From Pedobacter soli (GTDB lineage: Bacteria; Bacteroidota; Bacteroidia; Sphingobacteriales; Sphingobacteriaceae), in the NCBI RefSeq assembly GCF_900101435.1, contig NZ_FMZH01000019.1, positions 1 through 64,000 of the forward strand: 64,000 nt of DNA. Reading direction: 5' to 3'. Positions 52,236-61,122 of the stretch are shown here, in pieces (the first letter of the stretch is position 1; every line of letters begins with the position of its first letter). Made by a program: the position numbers and the translations under genes. The notes under the pieces were generated by a model. The model did not search any database and was not told the origin of the DNA. It worked only from the letters and a program-made list of their open reading frames with translations.

Positions 52236-54650
52236 ATGAAACGCTGGCTCAAAATTTCCTTAAAGATATTAGCTGTTCTGGTGGTGCTGGTTATTTTAAC
52301 CTGGCTTGCCGGCGCATTTTACATTAGCCGCAATAAGAAAGAAGTACTTACTTCTATCCTCTCGCAGCTGAACAAAAATCTGAATGGTGAAATAACCGCC
52401 ACCAGCATGGAACCTACCCTGCTGAAAAGCTTTCCTGGTGTTTCGGTATCGCTAAATGGCGTATTGCTGAGAGATAGCTTGTGGGCACAACATAAACACG
52501 ACCTCTTAAAAGCGCAGGATATTGATGTATCTTTAAATGTGCTTTCGCTTATTGTGGGCAATGTAAATATTAAACAAATTGCCATTAACAATGCCTCCAT
52601 TTACATTTATACCGATTCTACCGGCTATAGCAATACCAGTATATTTAAAAGCAAACCTGCTTCAGAAAAAAAGTCATCACCTAAATCTTCTGCACTGGAG
52701 ATTAAGAAAATAGATTTTAACAAGGTAGATCTTGTACTTGATAACAAAAAGCGCCACAAGCTTTTTAATTTCAATATCGACCAGGTACAAGGCCGCATGG
52801 AATATCCTGATAGCGGCTGGACGGGCAAAATCAAACTGAAAACAGAGGTTAACAGTTTCGCCTTCAACACCCGTAAAGGCAGCTTTTTGAAAGATAAAAC
52901 CTTAGACGGAACGCTCTCTGCCCACTACAGCCGTAAATTGGATGCGGTAATTTTAGATCCTGAAATCTTAAACATCGGTGGTCATCCATTTAAAATCGGC
53001 GCTCAAATAGAACTGGATAAATCGGCATTTGCCATTAGCATTGCCGTTGATGACATTTTATTTAGAGATGTTGCATTGCTGCTCGCACCTAATATCTCTT
53101 CTAAACTCCTGAAATTTGGCATAGAGAAACCTATCGATATCAGGGGGAATATTATCGACGATGGATCTGGTAAATACGGCGACCCACTGATTAAAGTTGG
53201 GATAACCGTAAGGGATAATGTGGTTTCTATTCCGGCAGGTAAATTAACCGCTTGTAATTTTGATGGCTCGTTTACTAACCGTGATACTGTTGGCGGTATT
53301 ATTGGCGATGAAAACTCGGCTATCAAGTTTCATAAGCTTACTGCAAAGTATTTCAACGCACCGCTAAAAATCGATACCTTTACGGTTAACAACTTATCAC
53401 GCCCCATTGCAACAGGACTTGTTACCTCACAGTTTCCGCTTTCAAACCTTAACAATTCATTAGGAACCAACGATTTTGAGTTCAAGAACGGAACAGCTGA
53501 TTTAAGACTGTACTGCCAGGCAGATATTGATAACTTCAGGTTTACCAAACCAGTAGTTTCAGGCGAAATAAAGATCGCCGATGCCGATATCCTTTACATT
53601 CCGCGTAATCTGCACCTCGTAAAAAGTGCCTTGAATATCAATTTCAATCAAAATAACTTATCCATCCGCAACGGACGTTTCCAACTGGGTAAGAGCGAGT
53701 TAAATGTAAACTGCGACATTGCCAACTTTGCCAATTTGTATTATACCGCCCCCGAAAAAATATTGGTAAATCTTAAAATGAACAGTCCGCAACTCTATTT
53801 AAAAGAGTTTTTACCTTTTTTAGGCCCGCGCAATGCTAAAAAAACAAAATCAAGCGGTAATAAGCAGGTGGTTTCGAAAGAACTGAGTAACGTATTAGAA
53901 CTTTCGCAAATGAATATCCGCCTTACCGTGAATAAAGCTATTTATGAGAAGTTTATGGCCAAAAACCTCGATGCTGATATTTCTTTACTTGGCGGAGGTA
54001 TATTCTTCAATAAAATCAGCGTAGCGCATGCAGGTGGTCAATTATCGCTTAATGGAAATATTATCCAGCAGGCCGCTTCAAACAGCTTTAAAATCAATTC
54101 AAAAATCAGCCATGTAAGCGTTAAAGATTTCTTTTACTCTTTTGATAATTTTGGGCAGAACACCATTACCAATAAAAATCTGAAAGGTTATTTGTCTTCG
54201 CTGGTGAATATCTCTGGCCGTATTTCGCATACCGGTAAAATCTTACCCCGTTCCATTAATGGCAAGGTGGTATTTAACCTCAATAATGCAGCGCTGGTTA
54301 ATTTCGAACCTATGGTTAAAGTAGGCAAGTTTGCCTTTGCCAACCGGAATTTATCTAACGTAGAAATTAAAAACCTCGATGGTACTTTAAATATTAATGG
54401 CGATAAGGTTGAAATCAGCCCGATGCAGGTCAGCTCAAGCGCACTGAACTTTAATGTAAAAGGAACTTATGCCTTAGGTCCGGGTACCAATGTAGCGATG
54501 GATATTCCACTCAGAAACCCCAAAGGAGATGAAAACCTGACCAAACAGGAAAAGCGCGAAGCCCGCATGCGTGGTATTGTATTGCACCTGAAAGCAGTTG
54601 ACGATGAAAAAGGTGGGATCAAAATCAGATGGAATAAGGATCATGATTAG
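52236..54650 (+). CDS. AsmA-family envelope protein
   Basis: The 804-residue protein starts at ATG 52236 with a membrane anchor (LAVLVVLVILTWLAGAFYI). The long body has AsmA-type N-terminal wording (FPGVSVSLNGVLLRDSLWA) and a C-terminal AsmA_2 region (GTLNINGDKVEISPMQVSS, ALNFNVKGTYALGP). Such proteins span the periplasm as lipid-carrying beta-groove bridges, thought to move phospholipid to the outer membrane. The start choice removes eight leading residues that would precede a poor signal. Confidence 0.87.
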   Translation: MKRWLKISLKILAVLVVLVILTWLAGAFYISRNKKEVLTSILSQLNKNLNGEITATSMEPTLLKSFPGVSVSLNGVLLRDSLWAQHKHDLLKAQDIDVSLNVLSLIVGNVNIKQIAINNASIYIYTDSTGYSNTSIFKSKPASEKKSSPKSSALEIKKIDFNKVDLVLDNKKRHKLFNFNIDQVQGRMEYPDSGWTGKIKLKTEVNSFAFNTRKGSFLKDKTLDGTLSAHYSRKLDAVILDPEILNIGGHPFKIGAQIELDKSAFAISIAVDDILFRDVALLLAPNISSKLLKFGIEKPIDIRGNIIDDGSGKYGDPLIKVGITVRDNVVSIPAGKLTACNFDGSFTNRDTVGGIIGDENSAIKFHKLTAKYFNAPLKIDTFTVNNLSRPIATGLVTSQFPLSNLNNSLGTNDFEFKNGTADLRLYCQADIDNFRFTKPVVSGEIKIADADILYIPRNLHLVKSALNINFNQNNLSIRNGRFQLGKSELNVNCDIANFANLYYTAPEKILVNLKMNSPQLYLKEFLPFLGPRNAKKTKSSGNKQVVSKELSNVLELSQMNIRLTVNKAIYEKFMAKNLDADISLLGGGIFFNKISVAHAGGQLSLNGNIIQQAASNSFKINSKISHVSVKDFFYSFDNFGQNTITNKNLKGYLSSLVNISGRISHTGKILPRSINGKVVFNLNNAALVNFEPMVKVGKFAFANRNLSNVEIKNLDGTLNINGDKVEISPMQVSSSALNFNVKGTYALGPGTNVAMDIPLRNPKGDENLTKQEKREARMRGIVLHLKAVDDEKGGIKIRWNKDHD

Positions 54651-54718
54651 TCGTGAGTCATAAGTCTTTAGTCCCGAGTCTCCTTACTTACTAATAAAAA
54701 TAGACTGAAAACTAAGGA

Positions 54719-55447
54719 CTAAAAATCAAGCGGCCCCAGCCTGTTCATATTTCTTAAAATCAGATACTGACGGTGCCTGATATATGGTGTTGCATTTTTA
54801 GGCGTCCAACGCAATGGATTAGGGAAACAAGCGGCAATTAAGGCAGCTTGTTTTTTGGTTAATTTGGTGCAGGATTTACCGTAGTATTCCTGCGCTGCAG
54901 CCTCGGCACCGTAAATACCATCTCCCATTTCAATTACATTGAGATAAACTTCCAGAATACGTTCTTTGCTCCAGAAGAGTTCAATTAATAAGGTAAAGTA
55001 AGCTTCAAAACCTTTTCTGATCCACGAACGGCCTGGCCATAGGAAAACATTTTTAGCCGTTTGTTGCGAAATGGTACTCCCCCCTTTTACTTTTTTGCCT
55101 TTGGCATTGCTGGCAAATGCTTTTTCGATAGCCTTCATATCAAAACCAATATGTTTTAAAAACAGCTGATCTTCGGCCGATACCGCGGCACGTTTCATGT
55201 TATCCGAAATATCATCGAAATCAACCCATTTTTTCTCAGTTTTAAAAGGCTTTCCATCAGCTTTGCGTTCAATGTTACGCAAAACCATCAATAAGGTAAT
55301 TGGCGGATTAATAAAACGTAGCGCAATTACCCACAAAACAGAAACCAGCAGGAAGTATAAAAATACCTTCGATGCAATCTTGGTAATCTTCTTTAAAAGC
55401 GGGTGTTTTGCTTTACTTTTCGCTCTGGTTGTCCGGGTTTTCGCCAT
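54719..55447 (-). CDS. mtgA: Monofunctional peptidoglycan glycosyltransferase
   Basis: The 242-residue GT51 enzyme has a basic N terminus, one membrane anchor (VFLYFLLVSVLWVIALRF) and the catalytic Glu in AVSAEDQLFLKHIGFD. Further motifs are KGGSTISQQTAKNVFLW and ILEVYLNVIEMGDGIYGAE. There is no transpeptidase domain, so it only polymerises lipid II. It is convergent with the AsmA-like gene. Confidence 0.96.
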   Translation of the reverse strand: MAKTRTTRAKSKAKHPLLKKITKIASKVFLYFLLVSVLWVIALRFINPPITLLMVLRNIERKADGKPFKTEKKWVDFDDISDNMKRAAVSAEDQLFLKHIGFDMKAIEKAFASNAKGKKVKGGSTISQQTAKNVFLWPGRSWIRKGFEAYFTLLIELFWSKERILEVYLNVIEMGDGIYGAEAAAQEYYGKSCTKLTKKQAALIAACFPNPLRWTPKNATPYIRHRQYLILRNMNRLGPLDF

Positions 55448-55587
55448 AGCGCAAAGGTAATTAAAGCGATGGAAAAGGAAAATGCAAGCTGAAAGAATTA
55501 TTAACCAACGGCCGATTTGTAAATTAAATACTGAAATAAAATTTAATGCTCCGATTTTCTGTATTTTGGGGTTTCAAATTTACACAG

Positions 55588-56394
55588 ATGAAGAAAATCG
55601 GATACCTTTTTATGTTGGTCCTTTTATGGGGTTGCAGCACTACAAAAAACACCACTGGCAATGGAAAGTGGATTTCACTTTTCAATGGGAAAGACATTAA
55701 AGACTGGAATGTTAAAATCCACCACCACGATTACAATGTGAACTTCGGAAACACTTTCCGCGTAGAAGATGGCATTATAAAAGTACGTTACGATCAATAT
55801 GGCGATTTTAATGATCAGTTTGGTCACCTTTACTACAAAACACCTTTTTCATACTATCACCTAAAGTTAAAATACCGTATGGTTGGTGAGCTGCAAAAAG
55901 GCGCACCAGGCTACACTTTACGCAATAGCGGTGTGATGTTCCATTCGCAGGATCCGAAAACCATGCCTAAAGAGCAGGATTGGCCAATTTCAATTGAAAT
56001 GCAGTTTTTAGGTGGTTTGAGCGATGGCAGGCCACGCCCTACCGGTAACATGTGCTCACCAGGTACCGAAATTTTCTACAATGGTAAAATGTACGCCGGG
56101 CACTGTTTAGATTCGAGATCGAAAACTTACGATGGCGACCAGTGGGTATCGGCAGAGCTAATTGTATTGGGCGATTCGCTGGTTACACATATTATTAATG
56201 GCGATACCGTGCTGCAGTACAGCAAACCACAAATAGGCGGAGGCGTAGCTAACCGTTTCGACCCCAAAATTAAAATAGATGGCAAAGCGCTTAAATCGGG
56301 ATTTATCGCCTTGCAAAGCGAAGGTCAGCCTGTTGATTTTAAAGATATCGAAATTAAACAGCTCCCCATCCCTGCCAGCTCAAAATCTAAGTAA
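55588..56394 (+). CDS. DUF1080-family lipoprotein (3-keto-disaccharide hydrolase like)
   Basis: The 268-residue protein starts at ATG 55588 with a lipoprotein signal (MKKIGYLFMLVLLWGCS). The concanavalin-like domain shows WISLFNGKDIKDWNVKIH, VEDGIIKVRYDQYGDF, NSGVMFHSQDPKT and DFKDIEIKQLP, the standard DUF1080 landmarks. Related proteins cleave 3-ketoglycosides, and a surface hydrolase role is plausible. The 14 residues upstream in the same frame do not form a signal and are excluded. Confidence 0.9.
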   Translation: MKKIGYLFMLVLLWGCSTTKNTTGNGKWISLFNGKDIKDWNVKIHHHDYNVNFGNTFRVEDGIIKVRYDQYGDFNDQFGHLYYKTPFSYYHLKLKYRMVGELQKGAPGYTLRNSGVMFHSQDPKTMPKEQDWPISIEMQFLGGLSDGRPRPTGNMCSPGTEIFYNGKMYAGHCLDSRSKTYDGDQWVSAELIVLGDSLVTHIINGDTVLQYSKPQIGGGVANRFDPKIKIDGKALKSGFIALQSEGQPVDFKDIEIKQLPIPASSKSK

Positions 56395-56424
56395 ACATTT
56401 TTGACAGATATACGTTAAGAGAAC

Positions 56425-57123
56425 ATGAAAGTTGCACTAATTACAGGAGGAAGTAAAGGAATTGGGCTCGGTGTTGCCGAAGCCCTTTTAAAAGACGGTT
56501 ATAAAGTAGCCATCACCAGCAGAACAATTGACGCAGCCAACCAGGCCGCTGCCGGTTTAGTAGCGCATGGCGATGTATTGGCCATTGAAGCAGATGTTAA
56601 AGATTTCAAATCGCAGCAGGAAGCAGTAGACCTGATTATTCAGAAATGGGGACAGCTTGATGTACTGATAGCCAATGCAGGTGTAGGACATTTCGCACCA
56701 ATTGATGAGCTGGATATTAATTCATGGAACGAAATTATCGATACCAATTTAACCGGTGTTTTTTACAGCATTAAAGCTACTGTAGAAGAGATCAAAAAAA
56801 CGAAAGGGCATATTTTCACCATTTCTAGTCTGGCAGGCACTAACTTTTTTGCCGGAGGCTCGGCTTATAATGCCAGTAAATTTGGTTTAACCGGTTTTAC
56901 TCAGGCGGTAATGTTAGATTTAAGAAAATATGGTGTAAAAGTAAGTACCATTATGCCGGGTTCGGTATCCAGTCATTTTAACGATCACAATCCTGATGCC
57001 GAGGCAGATGCCTGGAAAATTCAGCCAGAAGATATGGGCAAACTGCTGGTAGATTTATTAGCCATGCCGGCAAGAACACTGCCAAGCAAGGTAGAAATCA
57101 GACCAACCACTCCGAAGGGATAG
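56425..57123 (+). CDS. Short-chain dehydrogenase/reductase
   Basis: The 232-residue classical SDR has the cofactor motif TGGSKGIGLGVAEALL, NAGVGHFAP (structural Asn region), the catalytic Ser in ISSLAG and YNASKFG (YxxxK). The C-terminal MPGSVSSHF follows family form. NADP preference is suggested by SR following the second strand (TSR). Substrate unknown. It starts 30 bases after the DUF1080 gene and may be cotranscribed. Confidence 0.93.
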   Translation: MKVALITGGSKGIGLGVAEALLKDGYKVAITSRTIDAANQAAAGLVAHGDVLAIEADVKDFKSQQEAVDLIIQKWGQLDVLIANAGVGHFAPIDELDINSWNEIIDTNLTGVFYSIKATVEEIKKTKGHIFTISSLAGTNFFAGGSAYNASKFGLTGFTQAVMLDLRKYGVKVSTIMPGSVSSHFNDHNPDAEADAWKIQPEDMGKLLVDLLAMPARTLPSKVEIRPTTPKG

Positions 57124-57201
57124 GAAAGATCTGAGATTTGAGACATTAGATGTGAGATTTAGTTTGCATTTCGCATGTCTCACGTCTCAAATCTATTTCA
57201 T

Positions 57202-57240
57202 AAAAAAAGTCCTTTCAGAAAACTGAAAGGACTTTTTTTA
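57202..57240. terminator. Bidirectional terminator of SDR and rpsF-rpsR-rplI
   Basis: AAAGTCCTTTCAG-AAAA-CTGAAAGGACTTT is a perfect 13-bp stem with A7 and T7 tracts. Confidence 0.96.
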
Positions 57241-57257
57241 TGATTCTTAAAGAATGC

Positions 57258-57701
57258 TTATTCAGCAACTACTTCGAAAGGAACCTGAACTTTAACTTCT
57301 TTGTGTAAGTTTAAGTTAGCAACATATTCGCCAACAAATTTAGGTTCAGTTTCGAAAGTAATACGACGACGGTCTACATCAAAGCCTTGAGCTTTTAATG
57401 CTTCAGCAATCTGGATGGTGTTAACCGCTCCGAAGATTTTTCCGCTTTCGCCAGCTTTAGCGCCAATTGAAAGTTTAACAGCAGTTAAACGCTCAGCAAC
57501 ACCTTCAGCATCTTTCTTAATTTTATCTTGTTTAAAAGCAGCTTGCTTTAAGTTTTCTGCCAATACTTTTTTAGCAGAAGAAGTAGCTAATGCAGCAAAT
57601 CCTTGAGGGATTAAATAGTTACGGCCAAAACCTGGCTTTACTGTAACTACATCATCTTTCTCACCAAGGCCTTTAATATCTTGTTTTAAAATAATTTCCA
57701 T
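57258..57701 (-). CDS. rplI: 50S ribosomal protein L9
   Basis: The 147-residue protein begins MEIILKQDIKGLGEKDDVV and has GYGRNYLIP-like GFGRNYLIPQGFAA, then the long linking helix and a C-terminal domain (GKIFGAVNTIQIAEAL). L9 stretches from the L1-side of the large subunit and supports translation fidelity. It is last of rpsF-rpsR-rplI, 12 bases after rpsR. Confidence 0.98.
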   Translation of the reverse strand: MEIILKQDIKGLGEKDDVVTVKPGFGRNYLIPQGFAALATSSAKKVLAENLKQAAFKQDKIKKDAEGVAERLTAVKLSIGAKAGESGKIFGAVNTIQIAEALKAQGFDVDRRRITFETEPKFVGEYVANLNLHKEVKVQVPFEVVAE

Positions 57702-57713
57702 ATCTCTAGCCTC

Positions 57714-57977
57714 CTATTTTAATTGATCAGCAACGAAAGGTAACAAACCGATGTGACGGGCACGTTTAACAGCCTGAGCCACTTTACGTTGGAATTTTAA
57801 CGAAGTACCAGTAAGGCGTCTTGGTAATAATTTACCTTGATCGTTAATGAATTTCAACAAGAAGTTTGCATCCTTGTAATCGATATATTTAATTCCGTTT
57901 TTCTTGAAACGGCAATATTTTTTACGGTTATCCTCTACTTTAGGGGCAGTTACGTATTGAATTTGTTCTCTTGCCAT
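57714..57977 (-). CDS. rpsR: 30S ribosomal protein S18
   Basis: The 87-residue protein has YCRFKKNGIKYIDYKDAN (with a retained Cys) and GKLLPRRLTGTSLKFQRKV, the S18 core that binds S6 on 16S rRNA. Its ATG overlaps the rpsF stop by one base (TAATG), coupling the two partners. Confidence 0.98.
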   Translation of the reverse strand: MAREQIQYVTAPKVEDNRKKYCRFKKNGIKYIDYKDANFLLKFINDQGKLLPRRLTGTSLKFQRKVAQAVKRARHIGLLPFVADQLK

Positions 57978-58333
57978 TACGCTGCAACCTCCTTAGTTTT
58001 TTTGTTAAAAGCACCACTACGCTTTTTCTCATTGTAAGCAACAGCGTGTTTGTCTAAACGGATAGTTAAGAAACGTAACACACGCTCATCGCGTTTTAAT
58101 TGAAGCTCTAATTTTGCGATCAAATCACCTGAAGCTTTGTATTCAGTTAAGTTGAAGAAACCATTTGACTTTTTGTCAATTGGATACGCTAATTTTCTCA
58201 AACCCCAATTATCCTCCTGGATAATTTCGGCTCCGTTATCAGTAAGAACCGCTTTGAATTTAGCTAATGCCTCTTTCGCTGCGTCTTCAGATAACAACGG
58301 GGTTAGAACGATAACAGTTTCGTACTGATTCAT
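57977..58333 (-). CDS. rpsF: 30S ribosomal protein S6
   Basis: The 118-residue protein begins MNQYETVIVLTPLLSEDAA and has WGLRKLAYPIDKKSNGFF, the S6 RNA/S18 interface, followed by DERVLRFLTIRLDKHA. A short Lys-rich tail ends it. It leads the operon from the consensus promoter at 58386-58416. The roughly 45-base leader is too short for the known S6:S18-binding leader motif to be evident. Confidence 0.98.
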   Translation of the reverse strand: MNQYETVIVLTPLLSEDAAKEALAKFKAVLTDNGAEIIQEDNWGLRKLAYPIDKKSNGFFNLTEYKASGDLIAKLELQLKRDERVLRFLTIRLDKHAVAYNEKKRSGAFNKKTKEVAA

Positions 58334-58385
58334 TGTTATTAATTATGTTTTTAATTTTTTAATCCCGAGGTATATTACGGGGATG

Positions 58386-58416
58386 CAAAAGTAACAATAT
58401 ATTTCTTAAAATCAAA
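58386..58416 (-). promoter_or_regulatory. Promoter of rpsF-rpsR-rplI
   Basis: On the minus strand TTTG (58416-58413), 19 bases, TACTTTTG (58393-58386): full consensus match. Confidence 0.9.
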
Positions 58417-58523
58417 CGATTAATCAGAATATATTAATGAATAATGTAAAATGGGAAATGACAAATGGAAGATAATAACGAAAAGCTACATCTTCCGTCT
58501 TACATCTACCCTTTTACTGCAAA

Positions 58524-58557
58524 CAAAAAAGGGAGATTATCTATCCGACAATCTCCC
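58524..58557 (-). terminator. Terminator of the secreted-protein gene at 58579
   Basis: GGGAGATT and AATCTCCC pair around 11 bases, followed by TTTTTTG on the minus strand. Confidence 0.92.
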
Positions 58558-58578
58558 TAATCAATTAGCTGTTAGTTT

Positions 58579-59172
58579 TTAGTAAGTTTCGATCGTTTTA
58601 ACAAAACTCTCATCTTTAAACTTTACTACGAAAGTTAACGATCTTGAATCTGTTTTACTGATGTTGAATTTCTTAGTTAACTGTGCTTTGTCTTTAAACG
58701 ATTCTGCATAAACCTCATCGTTATATTCGTTGTAAACTTTTACTTCGATCGGGCTTTTATCCAGGTTGTTTAAGCTCAGGGTAACCACTTCATCAGTTTT
58801 AGTATAAACTGGTTTAAAAACGTTAGCAATTTTTGGCTCAGAAACAATTGCCTCACCATTTTCAATTACTACATTATATTTTGCAAGTTTAGCTTCCGAT
58901 TCTACCTTTAGCACATATTTTCCGTCAGGAAGTGCGTTTAAATCATATACTTTGCTTGTTGTAGCAGAAGCATGAATGGTTTCTTCGAACAATACTTCAT
59001 CATCAGCACCTACTAATGATAAATTTAGATCTTCTGCTTTATCTGCAGAAAAACGGATAAACTTTTCTTTTTCACCTTTTACTTTTAAAGTAAAATCATC
59101 ATCGTTAGCGTGTACACCCGTAGCAGTAAAAAATAACGCTGCTATTAAACCGATTTTTAAGAACTTTTTCAT
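58579..59172 (-). CDS. Secreted beta-rich protein of unknown function
   Basis: The 197-residue protein starts at ATG 59172 with a signal peptide (IGLIAALFFTATGVHAN). The mature part resembles two immunoglobulin-like beta units: NLSLVGADDEVLFEETIHA and LNALPDGKYVLKVESEA in the first, LSLNNLDKSPIEVKVYNEY in the second. LPDGKYVLKV-type wording recalls secretion-tail modules, but the C-terminal sorting motif of the type IX system is not clear. It is probably periplasmic or surface-located; no enzyme motif. Confidence 0.75.
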   Translation of the reverse strand: MKKFLKIGLIAALFFTATGVHANDDDFTLKVKGEKEKFIRFSADKAEDLNLSLVGADDEVLFEETIHASATTSKVYDLNALPDGKYVLKVESEAKLAKYNVVIENGEAIVSEPKIANVFKPVYTKTDEVVTLSLNNLDKSPIEVKVYNEYNDEVYAESFKDKAQLTKKFNISKTDSRSLTFVVKFKDESFVKTIETY

Positions 59173-59353
59173 AACCAAATATTTTAAAGAGTTAATTACT
59201 TTATGATGGTACTAAGGTAGGCAAAGCTTAAATTCCCAGACGATTGCATATTGGCCAATATCTATGCTATATTACCCCTAATTCAGTCATATTTCGGTAA
59301 AACACATAATTTAACATATTTTTAACCTATTTTAGCATATAAAATTAATCAAC

Positions 59354-60217
59354 ATGAAGCCAAGTTTTGAAGTAGTAGAGCCCTCTTTCGGCAGCTCTTT
59401 TTATTACTCGAAATACATTGCCAACGAAAATAACATGGCGCACCTTTGGCATTACCATCCTGAGATTGAAATGGTTTTTGTAAACGGCGGTACAGGTAAA
59501 AGGCAAATTGGTAGTCACGTTTCTTATTATACCGAAGGCGATTTGATTTTAATTGGTAGTAATTTGCCTCATTGCGGCTTTACCGATACCAATACCGGTA
59601 ATAAAAATGAAACCGTAATCCAGATGAAACCCGATTTTTTGGGCACCGGTTTTTTAAGCCTGCAGGAGACAAAAGGCATACAGGAATTGTTCGATAAAGC
59701 AAAAGGTGGTATTGCATTTGGCAACCAAACCAAGGCCCTGATCGGCGACAAAATAGAAATGATGGATGACCAGCCTCCTTTTGAGCGCTTGCTATCCTTA
59801 TTATATGTATTAAAGGTACTCGAAAACGCCAGGGATTATAAAATTTTAAATGCCAGGGGCTTTTCGATGGAAATGCAGGTCCAGGATAACGACCGCATTA
59901 ACATGATCTTCAATTTTGTGAAAGATCATTTCCAGGAACCGATTAGTTTGCATGATATTGCAGAAATGTCGAGTATGACCGTACCTTCGTTTTGCAGGTA
60001 TTTTAAAAAGATTACTAAAAAAACTTTTACCCACTTCGTAAACGAGTATCGAGTGGTACACGCTTCAAAACTGCTGGCCGAAAAACCGATCAGTATTGCC
60101 AATATTGCTTACGAAAGCGGTTTCAATAATTTTAGTCACTTTAATAAGCTGTTTAAGGAGTTTACAGGTAAAAGCGCATCGGAGTACAGACAAGAGCTAA
60201 AAGCAATTATGAAATAA
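59354..60217 (+). CDS. AraC-family transcriptional regulator
   Basis: The 287-residue protein has an N-terminal cupin sensor (HLWHYHPEIEMVFVNGGTG, YTEGDLILIGSNLPHCGF) and C-terminal twin helix-turn-helix motifs (ISLHDIAEMSSMTVPSFCRY and ISIANIAYESGFNNFSHFNK). It is a carbohydrate- or stress-type regulator by family. No catabolic gene is adjacent, so its target is unknown. Confidence 0.94.
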   Translation: MKPSFEVVEPSFGSSFYYSKYIANENNMAHLWHYHPEIEMVFVNGGTGKRQIGSHVSYYTEGDLILIGSNLPHCGFTDTNTGNKNETVIQMKPDFLGTGFLSLQETKGIQELFDKAKGGIAFGNQTKALIGDKIEMMDDQPPFERLLSLLYVLKVLENARDYKILNARGFSMEMQVQDNDRINMIFNFVKDHFQEPISLHDIAEMSSMTVPSFCRYFKKITKKTFTHFVNEYRVVHASKLLAEKPISIANIAYESGFNNFSHFNKLFKEFTGKSASEYRQELKAIMK

Positions 60218-60252
60218 GCCCAAAATAACCTTTAAACAAGGTATATTGCAAT

Positions 60253-61011
60253 ATGAAAAAGCGCTTGATATGTTTATTGGTTAACTTGATTAGTCTTGCC
60301 TCCTATGCCCAGTATGTGGAGATTAATACCATAAACTGCAAAATAAGCGATACGGAGCAAAAGAAAATCGAAAAGCTAATTGCTTACGAGCGCATGTTTT
60401 GCAACGAAATTTTCGAAACCCGGGAGAACATTACCGCTCCGGTAAAAATAAACTTGTACGGCAAAAACAAAGGTTACCGGTTGGAGCAGAAAAAATATAA
60501 TGCACCAGCAAGTAGCGACGGCTTTTATATTGACAACATTAACCAGGCTTTTGTATACAAAAACCGCGATTTCATTGCCATTACCTTACACGAGGCAAGT
60601 CACAGTATTTTTCAGTTTAATTTTAAGCAATCGCCAAGGTGGCTAAATGAAGGACTGGCAGAGTTTTTCGAAACACTCGATTTTGATAGCGAAGGCAATT
60701 TATATGCTGCTCCGCAAGATTTCCGTATTAAAAGTATAAAAGCAGGTATAGATTTAAAGGATGCCGAACGGTTAAAAAAATTCTTCGGCATTTACAATGG
60801 TTCATTTTATGGCCATGAGGTACAAGACAATTATAACACCGCTTACAGTGTGATTTACTTTTTTATTAAGGGCAAAAGAACCGAAAATTTAAAACAAATC
60901 ATCAGGCTTACCAATCAGGGCTACGATACAGAAAAAGCCATAACGCAGGTTTTTGGCAGTTTTGAATCCTTTGAACAAAGCTATAAGCTATTTTACAACT
61001 ACCATCACTAG
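60253..61011 (+). CDS. Secreted gluzincin-like metallopeptidase
   Basis: The 252-residue protein has a signal peptide (LICLLVNLISLASYAQ). It carries the zinc motif LHEASHSIFQF (HExxH) and, 20 residues on, WLNEGLAEFFETL, whose Glu suits the third ligand. Similar MA-type proteins are annotated DUF1570 or peptidase-MA-like. It should act outside the cytoplasm. It follows the AraC gene by 35 bases on the same strand. The substrate is unknown. Confidence 0.8.
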   Translation: MKKRLICLLVNLISLASYAQYVEINTINCKISDTEQKKIEKLIAYERMFCNEIFETRENITAPVKINLYGKNKGYRLEQKKYNAPASSDGFYIDNINQAFVYKNRDFIAITLHEASHSIFQFNFKQSPRWLNEGLAEFFETLDFDSEGNLYAAPQDFRIKSIKAGIDLKDAERLKKFFGIYNGSFYGHEVQDNYNTAYSVIYFFIKGKRTENLKQIIRLTNQGYDTEKAITQVFGSFESFEQSYKLFYNYHH

Positions 61012-61122
61012 CGGTTTAATTTCATTATTTTGATTTTTACGGTTTTGATGTACAATTTATAACTTTTCCACATTCCAGTTGCTTCAGGGCTCAACTCATA
61101 AAAAATTCCTATTTTCGTGCCG

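Noticed and set aside
55482..55700. 72-residue frame at the start of the DUF1080 gene
   Set aside because: It overlaps the lipoprotein signal region of the real gene in another frame.
58334..58385. S6:S18 autoregulatory leader in front of rpsF
   Set aside because: The leader after the mapped promoter motif is only about 45 bases and shows no hairpin with the expected bulge.
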